This document shows, one piece after another, positions 58,718-64,000 of a stretch of 64,000 bases of DNA. The position numbers and the translations under genes are program-made. The DNA is from Klenkia sesuvii. GTDB lineage: Bacteria > Actinomycetota > Actinomycetes > Mycobacteriales > Geodermatophilaceae. The notes under the pieces are model-generated. The model saw nothing but the letters and a program-made list of their open reading frames with translations. It ran no database searches and was not told the DNA's origin. Positions within the stretch are counted from its first letter, which is position 1; the number at the start of each line of letters is the position of its first letter. The DNA lies in the NCBI RefSeq assembly GCF_037083825.1, contig NZ_JBAPLU010000020.1, positions 1 through 64,000 on the forward strand, written 5' to 3'.

Positions 58718-59233
58718 TCAACGGGCGCCGACGCTCCGCCAGTAGGCGTTCAGCGCGCCGTTGGTCTTGACCAGCCAGACCAGGGGCCCGATGAGGATGA
58801 AGCTGCCCAGCAGCACCCACAGGCCGGTCGTCGCCGTGACCGGACGCGGGCGACCCTGCCGGGCGTAGAGGTTGCCGACCTCGTTGGGCAGCAGGAACGG
58901 CGTGACCAGCCCGAGGGTGAACAGCGCAATGATCAATCCCACCGCCCCGCCCACGCCCTCACCGCTGTGCCGCTTGATCTCCTCGTGCACCGAGAAGTAG
59001 TAGACGAACCCGTAGATCCCGAACGTGATGATGCTGAGGCCGATCACCGCCCACGTGCTGCGCACCTTGCCGACAGGCCCGGACTGCATGGGCACTGGCG
59101 CGTAGCCGTACGACTGCTGGACCGGGGCGGGCGCGTACTGGGGCTGCCCGTACTGAGGCTGTGCGTACTGCGGCTGCCCGTACTGAGGCTGGCTGTGGGA
59201 CGGCTGCGTGTTCTGCCCGTCGATGGTGGACAT
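58718..59233 (-). CDS. DUF4234-domain membrane protein with Gln/Tyr-rich tail
   Basis: 171 aa. An N-terminal Gln-Pro-Tyr repeat tail (QPQYGQPQYAQPQYG) is followed by three or four membrane helices (about 60-82, 97-115, 137-160), WAVIGLSIITFGIYGFVYYFSVHEEIKRHSG being the DUF4234 core. C-terminal NGALNAYWRSVGAR. A predicted integral membrane protein of unknown function. The tail echoes the repeat protein at 187-810. Confidence 0.88.
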   Translation of the reverse strand: MSTIDGQNTQPSHSQPQYGQPQYAQPQYGQPQYAPAPVQQSYGYAPVPMQSGPVGKVRSTWAVIGLSIITFGIYGFVYYFSVHEEIKRHSGEGVGGAVGLIIALFTLGLVTPFLLPNEVGNLYARQGRPRPVTATTGLWVLLGSFILIGPLVWLVKTNGALNAYWRSVGAR

Positions 59234-59520
59234 GGTGGGACCCCCGAGTTCCGGTCCACCGGCGTCTCCGGTGGCGTCGAGGAGAAGCTAGGGGTGCGCG
59301 GACCTCGTGGGGTGCGCTCGGCTCGCGACACCTCACGACGTCGGCTCGTGCACCTCACGGCCCCCACCCGGCACTCGAGCGCCGCGCTCTCGGCAGCGGT
59401 CGGTCACGAAGTGGTCACTTCACGGCACCGTTACCGCCGCGACACAGCCCGGGCTCAGGAAGCCGGTTGGGTCCTCCTCCTCGGCGCACCCCGCGCCGAC
59501 GCCGCCTCCGAGGAGACCCG
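59234..59520. promoter_or_regulatory. Divergent promoter region of DUF4234 gene and ABC importer
   Basis: 287 bp. A GAAGTGGTCACTTC palindrome at 59408-59421 is the only site that stands out, 100 bp upstream of the importer start; it could be an operator. The rest shows no gene. Confidence 0.45.
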
Positions 59521-60486
59521 TTGAGCCCCTTCGCCGTCCGCCGCGTGATCGCCACCGGCGCCGTCGCCGCGACCGTCCTGTCCCTGGCCGCGTGCGGGTC
59601 CGACTCCGACGACGCCGCCGGCGGCGGGGAGACCCAGACCGTCACCGTGGGCACCCTGCGCGGTCAGCCGCACTTCTACGCCCCGTTCCTCTACGAGGAC
59701 CACGCCGTGGACGGCGTCGAGTTCGAGGTGGTCACCCTCGACAGCACCCCGGCGCTGACCGACGCGGTCTCCTCCGGCAGCGTCGACTTCGCCATCACCG
59801 GGATCACCGCCACCATCTCCGGCATCTCCCAGGGCCGCGACCTCGCCATCGTGGCCTCCGCCGCCGACGGCGGGTCCGGCTTCATCGGCGGCGACGACAT
59901 CGACACCGTGTCCGACCTGGTCGGCAAGAAGGTCGGCTACATCCAGGGCAGCGCGCCCGAGGTCGCCATGCGGCTGATCCTCGCCGAGAACGACATCGAC
60001 GCCAGCAGCCTGGAGCTGGTCGCCGTCCCGCCGCCGGAGATGGCCTCGGCGTTCAACTCCGGCTCGATCGACGCCTTCTTCGGCACCGAGATCGCCGTCT
60101 CGCTGGCCACCGCCGCCGGCGGGCACGAGATCACCGACCCCTACGCCACCGACATCGGCCGGGTGAACATCGGCCTGGTCACCACCGGCGCGATGGTCGC
60201 CGACGACCCCGACCTGGTGCAGGCGGTGGTCGACACCCACGCCGCGACGACCGAGTACATGGCCGACAACATCGACGAGTGGCTGCCCGAGATGGTCGCC
60301 GAGTTCGGCGGCGACGAGGACGTCTTCCAGTCGGCGCTGGAGAACTTCTGGCTGCGCGCCGACCTCGACGAGGAGTACCAGGGCCAGGTGCAGGCACTGG
60401 CCGGCGCGATGGTCGAGCTCGGCCTGATCGAGACCGCCCCGTCCAACGAGGACCTCATGGACACCTCGTTCGCACCCGAGGCATGA
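59521..60486 (+). CDS. ABC transporter substrate-binding lipoprotein (taurine/nitrate type)
   Basis: 321 aa from TTG 59521, preceded by GAGGAG with 5-nt spacing. Signal plus lipobox ATVLSLAACGS (lipid Cys25). Mature part: VTVGTLRGQPHFYAPFLYE, VTLDSTPALTDAVSSGSVDFAITGI, VGKKVGYIQGSAPEVAMRLILAEN, AFNSGSIDAFFGTEIAVSLA. This is the NMT1/TauA-type fold for anionic or small organic substrates. Substrate unknown. First of three ABC genes; its TGA overlaps the permease ATG by 4 bp. Confidence 0.9.
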   Translation: MSPFAVRRVIATGAVAATVLSLAACGSDSDDAAGGGETQTVTVGTLRGQPHFYAPFLYEDHAVDGVEFEVVTLDSTPALTDAVSSGSVDFAITGITATISGISQGRDLAIVASAADGGSGFIGGDDIDTVSDLVGKKVGYIQGSAPEVAMRLILAENDIDASSLELVAVPPPEMASAFNSGSIDAFFGTEIAVSLATAAGGHEITDPYATDIGRVNIGLVTTGAMVADDPDLVQAVVDTHAATTEYMADNIDEWLPEMVAEFGGDEDVFQSALENFWLRADLDEEYQGQVQALAGAMVELGLIETAPSNEDLMDTSFAPEA

Positions 60487-61358
60487 GCGCGGTGAGCACG
60501 GAGGTCGTGGCCGTCCCGGCCGCCGCGCCCACCGTCCCCGACCGGCCGCCTCGCCGGCGCCGGGGACGGTGGCGGACGGTGCTGCTCGGGCTGCCCGTCC
60601 CGCTGCTGTTCCTGGTGGTCTGGCAGGTGGGTCGCGACCAGGCCTGGGAGCTGCCCTTCGGCATCCGCATGGGGTTCCTGCCCTACCCCGCCGACGTCGC
60701 CGAGGGGCTGGTCAACTACGTGGCCGGCACCCGGGACGACGCGTTCAGCGCGCTGCTGTGGGAGGACCTGCCGGCCAGCGCACTGCGGGTGCTGTCGGGG
60801 TTCGCGCTGGCCACCGCGGTCGCCGTCCCGCTGGGGGTGCTGATGGGCCGGTTCACCACGGTGAACTCGCTGTTCGACCCCATGATCGGGCTGTTCCGGC
60901 CGATCCCGGCCACGGCCTGGGTGCCGCTGGTGGCCCTGCTCATCGGGTACGGCGACCAGGCGTCGATCTTCCTGATCACCCTGTCCGCGTTCTTCCCGGT
61001 CGTGCTGGGCACCATCAGCGGGGCCCGGCAGGTGCCCGAACGGCTGCTGGAGGCCGCCCGGATGCTGGGCACCTCCGGCCCCGGCACCCTGCTGCGGGTC
61101 GTGCTGCCGGCCGCCGCCCCGGCCATCGTCAACGGCATGCGGGTGGGCCTGGGCCTGTCCTGGGTGATCCTCGTGCTCAGCGAGACCACCGGGGTGCCCA
61201 CCGGGCTGGGCTCGACGATCTTCCTGGCCCGCGACGTGGTGCAGACCGACCAGATCGTCGTCGGGATGATCTGCATCGCCGTCGCCGGGTTCGCCTCCGA
61301 CCGGCTGCTCATGCTGCTGTTCCGGGTCCTGTTCCGCGACCGTCCCCTGATCAAGTAG
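60483..61358 (+). CDS. ABC transporter permease (SsuC/TauC-like)
   Basis: 291 aa. About six membrane helices beginning LLGLPVPLLFLVVWQVG, with the conserved permease loop ERLLEAARMLGTSGPGTLLRVVLPAAAPAIVNGM (the EAA motif), and GLGSTIFLARDVVQTD near the end. Belongs to the taurine/nitrate/sulfonate importer family. It is coupled to the binding protein (ATGA) and precedes the ATPase by 10 bp. Confidence 0.93.
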   Translation: MSAVSTEVVAVPAAAPTVPDRPPRRRRGRWRTVLLGLPVPLLFLVVWQVGRDQAWELPFGIRMGFLPYPADVAEGLVNYVAGTRDDAFSALLWEDLPASALRVLSGFALATAVAVPLGVLMGRFTTVNSLFDPMIGLFRPIPATAWVPLVALLIGYGDQASIFLITLSAFFPVVLGTISGARQVPERLLEAARMLGTSGPGTLLRVVLPAAAPAIVNGMRVGLGLSWVILVLSETTGVPTGLGSTIFLARDVVQTDQIVVGMICIAVAGFASDRLLMLLFRVLFRDRPLIK

Positions 61359-61368
61359 GAGCCCGCCG

Positions 61369-62166
61369 ATGTCCACCCCGACCACCGAGCACCTCGCGGC
61401 CGGTCGCACGGCCGACGTCGCCGTGGCCGGCCTGACCAAGGCCTACGGCGACGTCGTCGCGATGGCCGACGTCGACCTGACCATCGCCTCCGGCGAATTC
61501 GTCGCCGTCGTCGGCGCCAGCGGCTGCGGCAAGAGCACCCTGCTGCGCATCCTGGCCGGCTTCGAGCGGGCCACCGCCGGCACCGTCGAGGTCGGCGGGA
61601 CGGCGGTCACCGGCCCCGGACCCGACCGCGGCGTCGTCTTCCAGGACTACGGCCTGTTCCCCTGGCTGTCGGTGCGGGAGAACGTCGCCTACGGGCCGGC
61701 CCGCAAGAAGCTGCCCAAGGCCCAGGTCGCCGAACTGGCCGACCGGTTCATCGCCGCCGTCGGGCTGACCCGCTTCGCCGACACCTACCCCGCCCAGCTC
61801 TCGGGCGGCATGCAGCAGCGGGTCGCCATCGCCCGGGTGCTGGCCAACGACCCCTCGCTGCTGCTCATGGACGAACCCTTCGGCGCACTCGATGCCCTCA
61901 CCCGCGCCGACCTGCAGACCGAGCTCAAGCGCATCCACACCGAGACCCGCACGACGGTGGTCTTCGTGACCCACTCGATCGAGGAGGCCGTCTACCTCGC
62001 CGACCGGGTGGTCGTGATGACCGGCGGCGCCTCCCACGGCGTGCCCGGCCACGTGCAGGCCGTCGTCCCGGTGGACCTCCCCGACCGCGACGTGACCTCC
62101 CCGGCGTTCAACGAGGTCAAGCGGACCATCTCCGACCTGGTGCACACGGTGGCCGCGCCGGCCTGA
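61369..62166 (+). CDS. ABC transporter ATP-binding protein (SsuB/TauB-like)
   Basis: 265 aa. Walker A GASGCGKST, Q-loop VVFQDYGLFPWLSV, signature LSGGMQQRVAIARVL, Walker B LLLMDEPFGALD and the switch His in FVTHSIEEAVYLADRVVVM. Full ATPase of the taurine/nitrate class. AGGAG site 9 nt before the ATG. Completes the importer with the binding protein and permease. Substrate unknown. Confidence 0.95.
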   Translation: MSTPTTEHLAAGRTADVAVAGLTKAYGDVVAMADVDLTIASGEFVAVVGASGCGKSTLLRILAGFERATAGTVEVGGTAVTGPGPDRGVVFQDYGLFPWLSVRENVAYGPARKKLPKAQVAELADRFIAAVGLTRFADTYPAQLSGGMQQRVAIARVLANDPSLLLMDEPFGALDALTRADLQTELKRIHTETRTTVVFVTHSIEEAVYLADRVVVMTGGASHGVPGHVQAVVPVDLPDRDVTSPAFNEVKRTISDLVHTVAAPA

Positions 62167-62171
62167 GCTGG

Positions 62172-62720
62172 TCAGCGGCCGGCGGCCCGGGCCTGCTCGC
62201 GCCAGCGGCGGCGGGCCCCGGACACCACCGCGTGCACGGGGTGGCTGCGGTTCTCGGCCTGGTTCAGCGGCGGCTCGAGCTCGGCGATGGCGTCGGCCTC
62301 GACCGTCCAGGGCTGCGGGTGCTCGGCCCAGGTGAGGTGCAGGGTGCCCGCCATCCACTCCGACAGCGCAGCCTCGTCGCGGTTGACCAGCACCGGCCGC
62401 GTCGTCCAGCGGCTGCGCCAGCCCTGCTGCTCGGTCAGCAGCGCCGCCAGGGAGCGCCGCAGCGTGGAGGAGCCCGTCGTTCCGCGGATGTGGTCACCGA
62501 CGACGCGGGAGCGCAGGGTCGCCGCCGACGTCGGACCGTTCGGCGCGATGCCGACGTAGAGCAGCTGCACCGGCGCGGTCGGGTGCTTCGGGCCGGAGAT
62601 GCCGGGCAACGCGCCGAACCTGCCCCACCAGGCGTAGAGGCCCGGCGCCTTCGGGACCACCTCGGCCGCCTCGGGCACCGGCAGGGGTGTCGAGCACAGG
62701 GCAGCGACCACGTCGTCCAC
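62172..62720 (-). CDS. GIY-YIG-like nuclease-domain protein
   Basis: 182 aa from GTG 62720. GLYAWWGRFGALP and VQLLYVGIAPNGPTSAATLRSRVVGDHIRGTTGSSTLRRSLAAL match the GIY-YIG pattern (G-L-Y...Y-V-G) with the downstream Arg. C-terminal PPLNQAENRSHPVHAV contains the Asn of the fold. Some actinobacterial proteins of this type act as nucleases. No partner gene. Convergent with the ABC ATPase (5-bp gap). Confidence 0.8.
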   Translation of the reverse strand: MDDVVAALCSTPLPVPEAAEVVPKAPGLYAWWGRFGALPGISGPKHPTAPVQLLYVGIAPNGPTSAATLRSRVVGDHIRGTTGSSTLRRSLAALLTEQQGWRSRWTTRPVLVNRDEAALSEWMAGTLHLTWAEHPQPWTVEADAIAELEPPLNQAENRSHPVHAVVSGARRRWREQARAAGR

Positions 62721-63040
62721 GGCCCCAGTCAACCCGCAGCTCCTGGGCTCGGCGCGTGCCGCACCCGTCACCGACCCTTGCGCCGCTCGTCCCGACGCCT
62801 CGGCCGGTCTGATGGCGCAGCGACGACTCTGACACCGGGCCACCGCAACCCCGACGAATCCCCGGCCGCGGCGTAGAAGGCACTGCAGCCGCTGCATCTT
62901 CGTCAGCGACGGTCAGCATCCCGTGCCCGGAGGATCGCTGCGGCCGGGAACCGGGTGCCGGCGGTGATGATCCGACGGCGAACTCCGCCCAGAAGGACAC
63001 TGACCGCGCTTCCCCTCCCCGGCGACCGCTCCCGGGGCGG
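62721..63040. other. Gene-poor stretch
   Basis: 320 bp with no supported gene. An in-frame extension of the GIY-YIG ORF to 62897 is possible but its residues look non-coding. Presumed to hold the promoter of the GIY-YIG gene and the 3' flank of the HIRAN gene. Confidence 0.35.
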
Positions 63041-63814
63041 TCAGGAACGGTCATCGGTCATCGTCTGCCACGCCGGACCCGAGAACGGCACCTCGCTGCC
63101 GTACAGGTGCCCGTCGAGACGGACCAACAACCGCAGGCGCACCCCTACCTCAGGCCCGTTGACCCGCACCACCGTGAGAGCCCGTTCACGGACTGAGTGG
63201 GCGTAGTCGAGAAGGGCGTCCGGCACGTACCCCAGCTTCTGGCCGCTGGACTCGACGACCACGAGCGCCCGGGGGTTCGTGTTGTTCTCCGGTTCGGACC
63301 GCAGCACGAGCCGGTCACCCACCCGCAGCCGGGTGAGGAGCGGTTCTGCGTCGGCCAGGTACCGGATGCCATGGACGAGGAAGTGGCAATGAGTTCGACC
63401 GCTCGCATCGACCGCCGGCTCGGGCAGCAGCATGATGCCGTCACCAGCGCGTTGACCGCCCGAACGGGCCAGCACCTCGAGAGGGGTCGCGTCATCGGTC
63501 AGGTCGAGCGAAGCGAGGAACACCGGGTGCTCGGGCCGGCGGGGGTCCATGATGCGCTCGGCGAAGAGCGGGAACAGACCTTCGGAACGGTAGGTGCGGC
63601 CCGTGTCGACGAAACCGAGGAAAGGGCGGAACCCTGCTCGCTCGACCGCTGAACGCAGGTAGTCGAACGTGTACTCCACGCTGGTCACGTCGACGGTCGC
63701 GCCGAGGAAGCCGACGGGCCGGTAGAAGCCATCCGCATCTTTCTCGGTCACCAGTAGTCGCCGGCTCGTCGTCTCGACCGCCCGCGGAACGGCGGCGAGG
63801 TCATCGACAGACAT
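63041..63814 (-). CDS. HIRAN-domain protein
   Basis: 257 aa from ATG 63814, preceded by GGAAGGG with 7-nt spacing. Residues about 160-210 carry LRVGDRLVLRSEPENNTNPRALVVVESSGQKLGYVPDAL, the HIRAN pattern (single-strand DNA end binding, G-Y-x-P). The N-terminal 130 residues (FGATV, FDYLRSAVERAGFRPFLGFVDTG) are unrecognised. HIRAN proteins are found near stalled-fork and repair factors. Starts 14 nt inside the 3' end of the upstream gene. Confidence 0.85.
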   Translation of the reverse strand: MSVDDLAAVPRAVETTSRRLLVTEKDADGFYRPVGFLGATVDVTSVEYTFDYLRSAVERAGFRPFLGFVDTGRTYRSEGLFPLFAERIMDPRRPEHPVFLASLDLTDDATPLEVLARSGGQRAGDGIMLLPEPAVDASGRTHCHFLVHGIRYLADAEPLLTRLRVGDRLVLRSEPENNTNPRALVVVESSGQKLGYVPDALLDYAHSVRERALTVVRVNGPEVGVRLRLLVRLDGHLYGSEVPFSGPAWQTMTDDRS

Positions 63815-64000
63815 CCAGCACCCTTCCCTGGTTGATCGCGAGCAACTGCGTGCAGAACGTACGAGCAGCGTCCGACATTCTCGGTGTTCCGACCACTGCG
63901 TTCTCCACATCGAACTTCCTGCCGAACGCCTTCCCAGCAAAGCGTTCGAGCTGCGCCGGGTCCGTCCCGAGCCGTCGCCGGACGTCCTCCGTGAGCGACG
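63801..64000 (-). CDS. Partial upstream gene, C-terminus only (runs off right edge)
   Basis: Open from the window edge to a TGA at 63801-63803, 65 residues visible (LTEDVRRRLGTDPAQLER at the start, then AARTFCTQLLAINQGRVLDV near the end). Base and codon usage look coding, and the gene overlaps the HIRAN start by 14 nt, so the two are probably one operon. No family can be named from the tail. Confidence 0.65.
   Translation of the reverse strand, partial: SLTEDVRRRLGTDPAQLERFAGKAFGRKFDVENAVVGTPRMSDAARTFCTQLLAINQGRVLDVCR

Noticed and set aside
1..64000. CRISPR arrays and tRNA/rRNA genes
   Set aside because: No regularly spaced identical repeats and no cloverleaf-like tRNA pattern or conserved rRNA sequence noticed while reading; short tRNAs could be missed without a model search.

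Overview
The window is very GC-rich (by eye well above 70%) and densely packed. It uses many GTG starts and 1-4 bp stop/start overlaps, and encodes typical actinobacterial families: DUF427, YccF, DUF6318, excalibur, DUF4234, an ERCC4 nuclease with an Lsr2-type tail, and several luciferase-like monooxygenases. Together with the cluster of multi-TM GGDEF and GGDEF-EAL proteins this suggests an actinobacterium, perhaps Geodermatophilaceae. The family-level placement is inference only. I saw no rRNA, tRNA or CRISPR array. The only transposase trace is a C-terminal fragment at the left edge.

Layout. 0-13 kb is mostly single housekeeping or accessory genes: the RtcB RNA ligase, two LLM-type flavin monooxygenases, SRPBCC, SMP-30/gluconolactonase, a serine hydrolase, a secreted lipase, NUDIX and an alpha/beta hydrolase. 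13.4-13.7 kb is a gene-free patch of strong inverted repeats. 13.7-18.5 kb holds a large MGH1/GH63-like glucosidase and two coupled diguanylate cyclases. 18.5-21.2 kb holds a DUF429-RelA/SpoT-like fusion gene. Its first 121 bp are duplicated upstream, and a two-gene membrane-protein cassette sits between the copies. 21.2-26.5 kb carries a DUF6318 lipoprotein/secreted-protein pair, a HAD protein, a MESH1-like HD hydrolase and an aldo/keto reductase.

26.5-35.1 kb is the most striking locus: a vapBC-type toxin-antitoxin pair joined by 4-bp overlaps to a complete type II Wadjet (jetABCD) anti-plasmid operon, giving six genes with no intergenic base. It is followed by two GGDEF-EAL proteins paralogous to the 16-18 kb pair. 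38.7-44 kb holds an oxidoreductase, a serpin-like protein, a second vapBC, a Vsr-like remnant, an ADP-ribosylglycohydrolase and an excalibur protein.

44.2-50.8 kb is a decayed or rearranged restriction island on the minus strand: a C-terminally truncated HsdR, a 5'-truncated Mrr, a Fic protein, HsdM and a PD-(D/E)XK nuclease, with no HsdS seen. 50.9-52.9 kb is a coupled pair whose two products correspond to the two halves of plant Tm-1. 53.3-58.6 kb holds an aldo/keto reductase, mazEF, the ERCC4-Lsr2 nuclease facing a MerR-membrane protein operon, and an HhH membrane protein behind a 16-codon leader ORF. 58.7-62.2 kb holds a DUF4234 protein and a taurine/nitrate-type ABC importer. The right end has a GIY-YIG protein, a HIRAN protein and the edge of an upstream gene.

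Overall, the stretch from about 18 to 56 kb mixes genome-defence functions (Wadjet, restriction island, three toxin-antitoxin modules, a possible membrane effector cassette) with nucleotide second-messenger genes (four GGDEF proteins, a RelA/SpoT-like fusion, a MESH1-like hydrolase).
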